A stretch of 64,000 nt of DNA from Beroe forskalii (lineage: Eukaryota > Ctenophora > Nuda > Beroida > Beroidae): positions 744,001 to 808,000 of the forward strand of contig WFMF01000022.1 in the NCBI GenBank assembly GCA_011033025.1, given 5' to 3'. A model generated the notes under the pieces. That model was given only the letters and a program-made list of their open reading frames with translations, had not been told where the DNA came from and searched no databases. Positions 11,876 to 22,109 of the stretch are shown piece by piece. The position numbers were made by a program, and so were the translations under genes. How positions within the stretch are numbered: the first letter of the stretch is position 1; the number at the start of each line of letters is the position of its first letter.

Positions 11876-12470
11876 TTAATGTTTTCCATTAAAGATGTTT
11901 CTTTTGAGTGTCAGCCATTGCCAGAAATCAATGGGAGTCAAATCTTGGCAGTAGGGAGACCATGACTCGAGGATATGTTTCCTTACTGCTTTCCTTGTAA
12001 AATGCATGCCAATAAAAGCTTGACTTGTGGGAGCCGCTTGAGGTGTTCTGCGGCAACTGACGCTAAAACTACGACACACAATCATAGTGAATATGCCCAT
12101 AAACCTTGATTTGGGAGCCATTTTCGCGGTAAAATTAAGGAAAATGAACATTTTAGGGCTAAAAGCGCCCTAAACCATTACTTCAATATAGTGTGACTTC
12201 CAAGAGGCTGGACAGTGTCCCTGTTAAATGGCCAAAAATATTGATCATTCCAAGTCTGGGATATCCCATGACTGTAGAGCCATGAATCGCCCGGAAACAA
12301 ACTTAGGGTAATATCCTCTATTCTCTAAGCGCACCCCTACAGGCTGCGAACTGGGCCTTCTTCTGCTTCTCGGTCAACAAGATGGGAATTTTTGACTCGT
12401 ACGTTTCCACCAGTATTCTCTAGCAAACAATCTCCGGAATTTTCCGCTTCAAGAAATTAAGTAATTTGGT
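11876..12470 (-). pseudogene. Tc1/mariner-like transposase remnant
   Basis: The minus-strand frame 12151-11876 ends with SWSPYCQDLTPIDFWQWL, which resembles the W-P-Y/S-S-P-D-L-N-P-I block around the second catalytic Asp of Tc1/mariner-type DDE transposases (family knowledge). Farther 5', near 12390-12330, another frame reads PILLTEKQKKAQFA, like the TxKhKxxRxxxA segment before the first catalytic Asp. The intervening frames carry stops, so the gene is dead. Position between two long direct repeats fits a mobile element. The exact subfamily is uncertain. Confidence 0.5.
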
Positions 12471-12749
12471 TATTGTTTTTAGAAGTTACGGGAGCTGGCT
12501 TTTCTTGAACGAGGTTTGCACACTTTTAGCCTCAGCTTCTTTGATCGATGATTCCCATCGTTTCCGCCATCATGAGCAGTTCCATGGTCACAGAATTTGT
12601 TTGATACACTGGAGAGTACCAAGGGAGCAAGGGCAGGTAAAATTTTGGTGCAGTATCCAGGTAGCTTCCTGGATGACCATTAAATCTTTCAAGGCCTCAA
12701 ATGCACGTTTCAATAACATTTATTTTTCACACTTCCAGTCAACGTGAAG

Positions 12750-13210
12750 AAATATCGACTTAAACTACTGAAAACCATATCAGGCCCAGCAAAGGCTTAA
12801 ATGTTCGTCCATTTGCTCCAATCTACAGTACCATTGAGGGTTTTATCTCTATTAGTATTGTAGTTAATGTAGCGTGTATTTCAAATTTACGAACTAAAAC
12901 GGGACACACTATATTAAAGTATTCAGCGCGTCCATGAAACTCCACTTTAAAACACTAAAGAGAGAATACAACCCACACAACATGTTAGAATGTACAAAAT
13001 TTCTGAAAATTAAATGTATGTGTCTAAAAATAAAACTATTGCATTATGACATCGTTTAATAGTGTGTTAGTATATTCAGTTTCACACGCGCTCATACACG
13101 TGTTTTGTCAGGCCTTAATTATTCAAATTATATTCAAATTATTCAAATTATATTTAGTACCTGTTATTTTTCACCTGTTCATTATCAGCTAATGATACTA
13201 ATTGTTGCAT
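12750..13210. other. AT-rich sequence, no gene seen
   Basis: Only short frames. A tandem ATTCAAATTATATTCAAATT stretch occurs at 13120-13150. Confidence 0.4.
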
Positions 13211-13211
13211 G

Positions 13212-13470
13212 ATCTTGCGCGCAATCGTCAATCACCGTAACAACGCGCGCAACTGGTGAATGAAACTTATATCTCAATCTTGTTTTTCGCGACTCTTTTT
13301 CCAACTTTGAGCATTAATTGCGGAAAATCTAAAGCATTAAGTCAAAATAAAAATACCATTCTTATAAGGGCGACACCTTTTTCCTACCACCTTGCAAAAA
13401 ATCGCGGGTTTTCAACTCCATAACCATTTGCGTCATTTCTGCTGGGAGAGCGGAGGCTCCTACTTATAAC
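13212..13470. repeat. ~260-bp direct repeat, copy 2
   Basis: Second copy of the sequence at 11345-11620, same orientation, with small indels. Confidence 0.75.
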
Positions 13471-13550
13471 TACCTCTCTCGATTATAAAAGATTAATGAT
13501 GGGATTTGCAAGGATTCGCCTGATTTATAATATTGTACTAAATATTATCA

Positions 13551-13922
13551 GGGGGCTGGCAAGCCCCCCGCGGCGGTTTGCGAGCCCGAGGGCCCGAAGG
13601 GCCCGAGGGCGAGCATTGGACGGCGAACCTAACAGAGCGAGGGCCGAAGGCCCGAGCTGCGAGCCCGAGGACCCGAAGGGTCCGAGGGCGAGCATTGGAC
13701 GGCGATTCTAACGAGAAATATCTCATGTATTTCCCCACATTTCACGAAGAAATTTGGGCAATTTCCCGTTATTGGATTTCCACCAAAATCGATACGTCGC
13801 ATGTTTGAGGGTCAAAGGTGCAACTGTCAAAATTTCAGATCGATTGGATAAAAGATGCCCAACTTATTCGCACTGAAATCGTACACGCGATGCGTACGCA
13901 TCGCTGCGCTTGCCAGCCCCCA
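13551..13922. mobile_element. GC-rich MITE with GGGGGCTGGCAAGC terminal inverted repeats
   Basis: The left end GGGGGCTGGCAAGC is matched by GCTTGCCAGCCCCC at the right end. Inside, a ~75-bp GC-rich unit (GCGAGCCCGAGG, CCGAAGG, GAGCATTGGACGGCGA) is duplicated in tandem. A shorter relative lies at 3914-4054. Confidence 0.7.
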
Positions 13923-13929
13923 TATATAT

Positions 13930-14755
13930 GTTTTTGTGGATTCGCCAAATTTCAAAATTTTTTACGGAACCTTCCCGACGATCAAATCGATTGAAAATTG
14001 AGTTTTCGCGCCTTCGCTGTGCGCGCGCTCGGAGTTTCAAATTTGAGATCAATTCATTCAAAAATGGCTGAGTTATTGCTACTTGAAATCGCCAAAATTG
14101 AGGCTGTTCTTGTTAAAAAGGGTTACGACAATAACATACCAATAGAGAACATTTTTAGGCGAAAAGTGTACCCTCTTTAAAAAGCCATATCTCGAGAACC
14201 GTAAAAGATACAGAGCTCATCGACCCAGCGTTGGAAAGTAGAAAGATAGAACTTGCGAAAATTGCCCTTGAAAAGCATCTTACGTCATTTTGATGACGTC
14301 ATTATGACGTCACAAAGTCGTGAATTTCATATTTTGATTTCCCGAAAATTGGCGTTTTTCAGCGCAATTTTTCGGCATGAAGCTTTTGAGATAAGTAAAA
14401 ATGCTTATGATAATGCAGAAAGGAAATTTAATGTACTTTCCAAAAATGGGGTCGAAAAGTTCCGGGCCCTCCGGCATTATTGAGATATTTGCAATTGTTT
14501 GAAACACTTTGACACGAAAAAATCGCAAAAAATAGCAAAAACGGTAAGGATGAGTTAGAGAGAACGGGACCATCCCAGAACTTCATCTTTGGATATGTTG
14601 TCGGTCATAGTCCCAAGTGTGCTAATGAATGGGTCTCAGATAGCTCATCTAATTTTATGACGTAATTGTGACGTCATCAGTAATGCTAGGTAACGCGAAT
14701 TTTGTACGCGCGATTTGACGCCAAATTTCAATATTTGGCGCACAGAAAAAGGATG
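13930..14755. other. Decayed repeat and unassigned sequence
   Basis: 14050-14130 resembles 4195-4260 in the flank of the short MITE. Two TGACGTCAT-type motifs (about 14295 and 14665) and an ATTTGGCG inverted pair near 14718-14740 are visible. No exon recognised. Confidence 0.4.
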
Positions 14756-14760
14756 ATATT

Positions 14761-15039
14761 TTTTCCAAAAACCAAAAAGGATTTGGTTGTGGTGGTCCGC
14801 GGCGGTTTTAAGGCGTTCTTCACGGTAAAACCCATGATATGGAATAGAACGCGACGGTTAAAACTGCCGCAACGGCACTTTTTCGAAGCATAATAGTTTC
14901 GTGAAAGCTGTACATTTTGAAGTGACGTTGCAGCAGTTTTAACCGTCGCGTTCTATTCCATATCATGGGTTTTACCGTGAAGAACGCCTTAAAACCACCG
15001 CGGACCACCACAACCAAATCCTTTTTGGTTTTTGGAAAA
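14761..15039. mobile_element. Hairpin (foldback) element, copy 1
   Basis: Two arms of about 115 bp (14761-14876 and 14923-15039) are near-perfect inverted copies: TTTTCCAAAAACC at the left pairs with GGTTTTTGGAAAA at the right, and the arms share CCATGATATGGAATAGAAC / GTTCTATTCCATATCATGG. The loop of about 46 bp contains TTCGAAGCATAATAGTTTCG. A second copy with the loop reversed is at 21757-22034. The 50-bp satellite starts immediately after this copy. Apparent open frames through the arms are by-products. Confidence 0.9.
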
Positions 15040-18000
15040 TTGGATTCCAATCAAATTACAGCACGACTGTTTTCAACTCGATGTTCGTTGATTGGGTTCC
15101 AATCAAGTTGCAGTGACTATATTCTAATCGGTGTTCTTTGATTGGATTCCAATGAAGATGTTGTGGCTGTATTTATCTCGGTGTTCTCTGATTGGATTTC
15201 AATCAAGGTGTGACTGTTCCATTTTTTGTGACTTCGGTGTTCCTTGATTGGATTCCAATCAAGTTGCTTTGACTGTATTCTACTCGGTGTTCGTTGATTG
15301 GATTCCAATCAACGTGTAGTGACTGTATTTTACTCGGTGTTCGTTGATTGGATTCCAATCAAGGTGTTGTGACTGTATTTTCTACTCGGTGTTCGTTGAT
15401 TGGATTCCAATCAAGGTGTTCTGACTGTATTCTACTCGGTGTGCGTTAATTGGATTCCAATCAGGGTGGAGTGGACTGTATTCTACTCGGTGTTCGTTGA
15501 TTGGATTCCAATCAAGGTGTTGTGGCATATTCTACTCGGTGTTCGTTGATTGGATTCCAATCAAGGTGTTGTGACTGTATTCTACTCGGTGTTCGTTGAT
15601 TGGATTCCAATCAAGGTGTATGACTGTATTCTACTCGGTGTTCGTTGATTGGATTCCAATCAAGGTACTACACGACTGTATTCTACTCAGTGTTTCGTTG
15701 ATTGGATTCCAATCAAGGTGTAGTGACTGTATTCTACTCGGTGTTCGTTGATTGGATTCCAATCAAGGTGTTGTGACTGTATTCTTCTCGGTGTTCGTTG
15801 ATTGGATTCCAATCAAGGTGTGACTGTATTCTACTCGGTGTTCGTTGATTGGATTCCAATCAAGGTGTAGTGACTGTATTCTACTCGGTGTTCGTTGATT
15901 GGATTCCAATCAAGGTGCTGTGACTGTATTCTACTCGGTGTTCGTTGATTGGATTCCAATCAAGGTGCGACTGTATTCTACTCGGTGTTCGTTGATTGGA
16001 TTCCAATCAAGGTGTTGTGACTGTATTCTACTCGGTGTTCGTTGATTGGATTCCAATCAAGGTGTTGTGACTGTATTCTACTCGGTGTTCGTTGATTGGA
16101 TTCCAATCAAGGTGTAGTGACTGTATTCTACTCGGTGTTCGTTGATTGGATTCCAATCAAGGTGTCGTGGCTGTATTCTACTCGGTGTTCGTTGATTGGC
16201 GGTGTTCCTTGATTGGATTCCAATCAAGGTGTTGTGACTGTATTCTACTCGGTGTTCGTTGATTGGATTCCAATCAAGGTGTTGTGACTGTATTCTACTC
16301 GGTGTTCGTTGATTGGATTCCAATCAAGGTGAAGTGACTGTATTCTACTCGGTGTTCGTTGATTGGATTCCAATCAAGGTGTTGTGACTGTATTCTACTC
16401 GGTGTTCGTTGATTGGATTCCAATCAAGGTGTAGTGACTGTATTCTACTCGGTGTTCGTTGATTGGATTCCAATCAAGGTGTGACTGTATTCTACTCGGT
16501 GTTCGTTGATTGGATTCCAATCAAGGTGTTGTGACTGTATTCTACTCGGTGTTCGTTGATTGGATTCCAATCAAGGTGTTGTGACTGTATTCTACTCGGT
16601 GTTCGTTGATTGGATTCCAATCAAGGTGTACTGTATTCTACTCGGTGTTCGTTGATTGGATTCCAATCAAGGTGTTGTGATTGTATTCTACTCGGTGTTC
16701 GTTGATTGGATTCCAATCAAGGTGTCGTGACTGTATTCTACTCGGTGTTCGTTGATTGGATTCCAATCAAGGTGATGCGGTCATGTATTCTACTCGGTGT
16801 TCGTTGATTGGATTCACTCGGTGTTCGTTGATTGGATTCCAATCAAGTTGCAGTGACTGTATTCTACTCGGTGTTCGTTGATTGGATTCCAATCAAGGTG
16901 TTTGACTGTATTTTACTCGGTGTTCGTTGATTGGATTCCAATCAAGGTGTTGTGACTGTATTCTACTCGGTGTTCGTTGATTGGATTCCAATCAAGGTGT
17001 TGCAGTGGTTGTATTCTACTCGGTGTTCGTTGATTGGATTCCAATCAAGGTGTAGTGACTGTATTCTACTCGGTGTTCGTTGATTGGATTCCAATCAAGG
17101 TGTCCAATCAAGGTGTATGACTATTCTACTCTCGGTGTTCGTTGATTGGATTCCAATCAAGGTGTTGTGACTGTATTCTACTCGGTGTTCGTTGATTGGA
17201 TTCCAATCAAGGTGTTGTGACTGTATTCTACTCGGTGTTCGTTGATTGGATTCCAATCAAGGTGTTGTGACTGTATTTACTCGGTGTTCGCTGATTGGAT
17301 TTCAATCAAGGTGTAGTGACTGTATTCTACTCGGTGTTCGTTGATTGGATTCCAATCAAGGTGTTGTGACTGTATTCTACTCGGTGTTCGTTGATTGGAT
17401 TCCAATCAAGGTGTTGTGACTGTATTCTACTCTCGGTGTTCGTTGATTGGATTCCAATCAAGGTGTTGTGACTGTATTCTACTCGGTGTTCGTTGATTGG
17501 ATTCCAATCAAGGTGCAGTGACTGTATTCTACTCGGTGTTCGTTGATTGGATTCCAATCAAGGTTTTGTGACTGTATTATACTCGCTGTTCGTTGATTGG
17601 ATTCCAATCAAGGTGTGACGAGTGTATTCTACTCGGTGTTCTTTGATTGAATTTGCAAGTGTATTTTACTCGGTGTTCGTTGATTGGATTCCAATGAAGT
17701 TGTTGTGACTGTATTCTACTCTATGTTCGTGATTGGATTGGTTTGTTGTTGGATTCCAATCAAGGTGTATTCTACTCGGTGTTCGTTGATTGGATTCCAA
17801 TCAAGGTGTTGTGACTGTATTCTACTCGGTGTTCGTTGATTGGATTCCAATCAAGGTGCAGTGACTGTATTCTACTCGGTGTTCGTTGATTGGATTCCAA
17901 TCAAGGTGCAGTGACTGTATTCTACTCGGTGTTCGTTGATTGGATTCCAATCAAGGTGTTGTGACTGTATTCTACTCGGTGTTCGTTGATTGGATTCCAA

Positions 18001-20930
18001 TCAAGGTGTTGTGACTGTATTCTACTCGGTGTTCGTTGATTGGATTCCAATCAAGGTGTTGTGACTGTATTTTCTACTCGGTGTTCGTTGATTGGATTCC
18101 AATCAAGGTGTTGTGACTGTATTCTACTCGGTGTTCGTTGATTGGATTCCAATCAAGGTGTTGTGACTGTATTCTACTCGGTGTTCGTTGATTGGATTCC
18201 AATCAAGGTGTTGTGGCTGTATTCTACTCAGTTTTCATTGATTGGATTTCAATGAAGGTGTTGTGGCTGTATTCTTCTCGGTGTTCGTTGATTGGATTCC
18301 AATCAAGGTGTTGTGACTGTATTCTACTCGGTGTTCGTTGATTGGATTCCAATCAAGGTGTTGTGACTGTATTCTACTCGGTGTTCGTTGATTGGATTCC
18401 AATCAAGGTGTGACTGTATTCTACTCGGTGTTCGTTGATTGGATTCCAATCAAGGTGTTGTGACTGTATTCTACTCGGTGTTCGTTGATTGGATTCCAAT
18501 CAAGGTGTAGTGACTGTATTCTACTCGTGTTCGTTGATTGGATTCCAATCAAGGTGTTGTGACTGTATTCTACTCGGTGTTCGTTGATTGGATTCCAATC
18601 AAGGTGTTGTGACTGTATTCTACTCGGTGTTCGTTGATTGGATTCCAATCAAGGTGTTGTGACTGTATTCTACTCGGTGTTCGTTGATTGGATTCCAATC
18701 AAGGTGTTGTGACTGTATTCTACTCGGTGTTCTTTGATTGGATTTGCAAGTGTATTTTACTCGGTGTTCGTTGATTGGATTCCAATCAAGGTGTTGTGAC
18801 TGTATTCTACTCGGTGTTCGTTGATTGGATTCCAATCAAGGTGCAGTGACTGTATTCTACTCGGTGTTCGTTGATTGGATTCCAATCAAGGTGTAGTAAC
18901 TGTATTCTACTCTTGGTTCGTTGATTGGATTCCAATCAAGGTGTAGTGACTGTATTCTACTCGGTGTTCGTTGATTGGATTCCAATCAAATGGTATTCTA
19001 CTCGGTGTTCGTTGATTGACTGTATTATTCTACTCGGTGTTCGTTGATTGGATTCCAATCAAGATGCAGTGACTATATTCTACTCGGTGATCTTTGATTG
19101 GATTCCAATCAAGGTGTTGTGACTGTATTTACCTCGGTGTTCGTTGATTGGATTCCAATCAAGGTGTTGTGACTGTATTCTACTCGGTGTTCGTTGATTG
19201 GATTCCAATCAAGGTGTTTGTGACTGTATTCTACTCGGTGTTCGTTGATTGGATTCCAATCAAGGTGTTCTGTGACTATATTCTACTCTCTGTTCGTTGA
19301 TTGGATTCCAATCAAGGTGTTATGTGACCGTATTCTTCTCGGTGTTCGTTGATTGGATTCCAATCAAGGTTTTGTGACTGTATTCTACTCGGTGTTCGTT
19401 GATTGGATTCCAATCAAGGTGTTGTGACTGTATTCTACTCGGTGTTCGTTGATTGGATTCCAATCAAGGTGGTGTGACTGTATTCTTCTTGGTGTTCGTT
19501 GATTGGATTCCAATCAAGGTGTTTGTGACTGTATTCTACTCGGTGTTCGTTGATTGGATTCCAATCAAGGTGCAGTGACTGTATTCTACTCGGTGTTCGT
19601 TGATTGGATTCCAGTCAAGGTGGAATCGTCCTGTATTTCTCTCGGTGTTCGTTGATTGGATTCCAATCAAGGTGTTGTGACTGTATTCTACTCGGTGTTC
19701 GTTGATTGGATTCCAGTTCTACTTCGGTGTTCTGTATTGTACTTTCTACTCGGTGTTCGTTGATTGGATTCCAATCAAGGTGTTGTGACTGTATTCTTCT
19801 CGGTGTTCGTTGATTGGATTCCAATCAAGGTGTTGTGACTGTATTCTACTCGGTGTTCGTTGATTGGATTCCAATCAAGGTGCAGTGACTGTATTCTACT
19901 CGGTGTTCGTTGATTGGATTCCAATCAAGGTGTGGTGACTGTATTCTACTCGGTGTTCGTTGATTGGATTCCAATCAAGGTGTTGTGACTGTATTCTACT
20001 CAGTGTTCGTTGATTGGATTCCAATCAAGGTGCAGTAACCGTATTTTCCTCGGTGTTCGTTGATTGGATTCCAATCAAGGTGTTGTGACTGTATTCTACT
20101 CGGTGTTCGTTGATTGGATTCCAATCAAGGTGTGACTGTATTCTACTTGGTGTTCGTTGATTGGATTCCAATCAAGGTGTTGTGACTGTATTCTACTCGG
20201 TGTTCGTTGATTGGATTCCAATCAAGGTGTTGTGACTGTATTCTACTCGGTGTTCGTTGATTGGATTCCAATCAAGGTGCAGTGACTGTATTCTACTCGG
20301 TGTTCGTTGATTGGATTCCAATCAAGGTGTTGTGACTGTATTTTACTCGGTGTTCGTTGATTGGATTCCAATCAAGGTGTTGTGACTGTATTCTACTCGG
20401 TGTTCGTTGATTGGATTCCAATCAAGGTGTTGTGACTGTATTCTACTCGGTGTTCGTTGATTGGATTCCAATCAAGGTTGTGTGACTGTATTTTACTCGG
20501 TGTTCGTTGATTGGATTCCAATCAAGGTGTAGTGACTGTATTCTACTCTGCGTTCGTTGATTGGATTCCAATCAAGGAGGACTGACTGTATTCTACTCAG
20601 AGTTCGTTGATTGGATTCCGATGAAGGTGCAGTGACTGTATTCTTCTCAGTGTTCGTTAATTGCATTCTGATCAAGGTGAAGTGACTGTAATTTTGTCGG
20701 TGTTTGTTGATTGGATTCCAATCAAGGTACTACACGATTGAATTCTACTTGGTAATCCTTGATTGGATTCCAATCAAGGTACATCACGACTGTATTCTAC
20801 TCGGTGTTCTTTGATTGGATTCCAATCAAGGTGTAGTGACTGTATTCTACTCAGTGTTCGTTGATTGGATTCCGATGAAGGTGCAGTGACTGTATTCTTC
20901 GCAGTGTTCGTTAATAGCACTAGTCGGTTC
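15040..20930. repeat. 50-bp satellite array, roughly 115 copies
   Basis: The consensus unit is GGTGTTCG followed by the palindrome TTGATTGGATTCCAATCAA, then GGTGTTGTGACTG and TATTCTACTC. Most copies differ only in the two or three bases after GGTG; rare units are truncated, fused or carry small indels. Homogeneity is highest in the middle, and the first and last few units are more diverged, as expected from unequal exchange. Each unit contains one ATTGG and one CCAAT in the palindrome. Minus-strand peptides containing DWNPINEH arise because no minus-strand frame of the unit contains a stop; they are not called as genes. Confidence 0.97.
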
Positions 20931-21007
20931 CCGTCCTACGGACGGTGAATGATGGCAGCCGCATGAGCTAACGGCCACATGTCCCTTTGACAGCGATTTG
21001 GCCGTGC
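20931..21007. other. Unique GC-rich segment between two arrays
   Basis: Contains CGGTTCCCGTCCTACGGACG and GGCCACATGTCCC and separates the 50-bp satellite from the ~132-bp repeat. No relative seen in this window. Confidence 0.4.
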
Positions 21008-21610
21008 GAGTTTGGAGGGGAAATTCGAAACTTTAATTTCTGCGGAAAAAAAGCTTCCCACGCCCCAACGGTAACCCAATATTGCCGACAATATTCTCAA
21101 AACCTTTACTCATCATAGACAACTCCATAGCGAAGGAATTTCGAAAAATTCCTTTATTTTCCGCGAAAAAAGGGCGTGGCCCCCCACGCCCCTCAGGGTG
21201 ACCCAATAATTCGGACAAAATTCTCAAAATTTTTATTCATCATAAGCAACTTGATGCCGAAGGAATTTTGAAAAAATTCGAAAGTTTAATTTTGCGAAAA
21301 AGGGCGTGGCCTACCACGCCTCTCAGAGTGACCCAATAATTCGGACAAAATTCTCAAAATCTTTATTCATCATAAGGAACTCGATGACGAAGGAATTTTG
21401 AAAAAATTCGAAAGTTTAATTTTTTTTCGAAAAAAAGGGCGTGGCCTCCCACGCCCCTCAGGGTGACCCAATAATTCGGACAAAATTCTCAAAATTTTTA
21501 TTCATCATAAGGAACTCGATGGCGAAGGAATTTTGAAAAAATTCGAAAGTTAATTTTTGCGAAAAAAAGGGCGTGGCCCCCCACTCCCCTCAGGGTGGCC
21601 GAAAAATTAT
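21008..21610. repeat. ~132-bp tandem repeat, about 4.5 copies
   Basis: Each unit carries AAAGGGCGTGGCC, CCACGCCCCTCAGGGTGACC, CAATAATTCGGACAAAATTC, TTCATCATAAG and a GAAGGAATTTTGAAAAAATT block. Unit starts fall near 21171, 21303, 21437 and 21568; the first unit is more diverged. Confidence 0.9.
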
Positions 21611-21756
21611 CTCGGTATTTTCTAATTTATTATTAAGTTTTTGCAACACGACGGAAAAATAATTTTGTTGCCTACTTGAAATCAGTAACGCCACATATAA
21701 ATAAATATATATAAATATATATTAACAACACGCATTATATATAGTAAGATGATATT

Positions 21757-22034
21757 TTTTCCAAAAACCAAAAAGGATTTGGTTGTGGTGGTCCGCGGAG
21801 GTTTTAAGGCGTTCTTCACGGTAAAACCCATGATATGGAATAGAACGCGACGGTTAAAACTGCTGCAACATCACTTCAAAATGTACAGCTTTCACGAAAC
21901 TATTATGCTTCGAAAAAGTGCCGTTGCGGCAGTTTTAACCGTCGCGTTCTATTCCATATCATGGGTTTTACCGTGAAGAACGCCTTAAAACCGCCGCGGA
22001 CCACCACAACCAAATCCTTTTTGGTTTTTGGAAA
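21757..22034. mobile_element. Hairpin (foldback) element, copy 2
   Basis: Nearly identical to the element at 14761-15039, but the loop is in the opposite orientation (TGTACAGCTTTCACGAAAC comes before TTATGCTTCGAAAAAGTG). Both copies share the outer left flank GATGATATTTTTTCC. Together they bracket 6.7 kb of tandem arrays. Confidence 0.9.
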
Positions 22035-22109
22035 AAATGTACTTAGTACTATTATCACCCTCCAATGATTATAATTAGAATGTCATAATTATCGATATAT
22101 CACCCCTTT

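Noticed and set aside
13496-13738. GC-rich frames on both strands (ARGPEGPEGEHW and similar)
   Set aside because: They lie within the GC-rich MITE and follow its tandem duplication.
14702-15050. Open frames with DLVVVVRGGFKAFFTVKP on both strands
   Set aside because: The same peptide arises on both strands and at 21749 because it is the arm of the hairpin element.
15117-20675. Minus-strand frames of 60-81 codons containing DWNPINEH/QRTPSR
   Set aside because: They are translations of the 50-bp satellite; frames shift every unit and end at random indels.
15040-20930. CRISPR-like appearance (repeat with short variable part)
   Set aside because: The variable part is only 2-4 bases, the unit is otherwise constant, and the genome is animal. 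This is a satellite.
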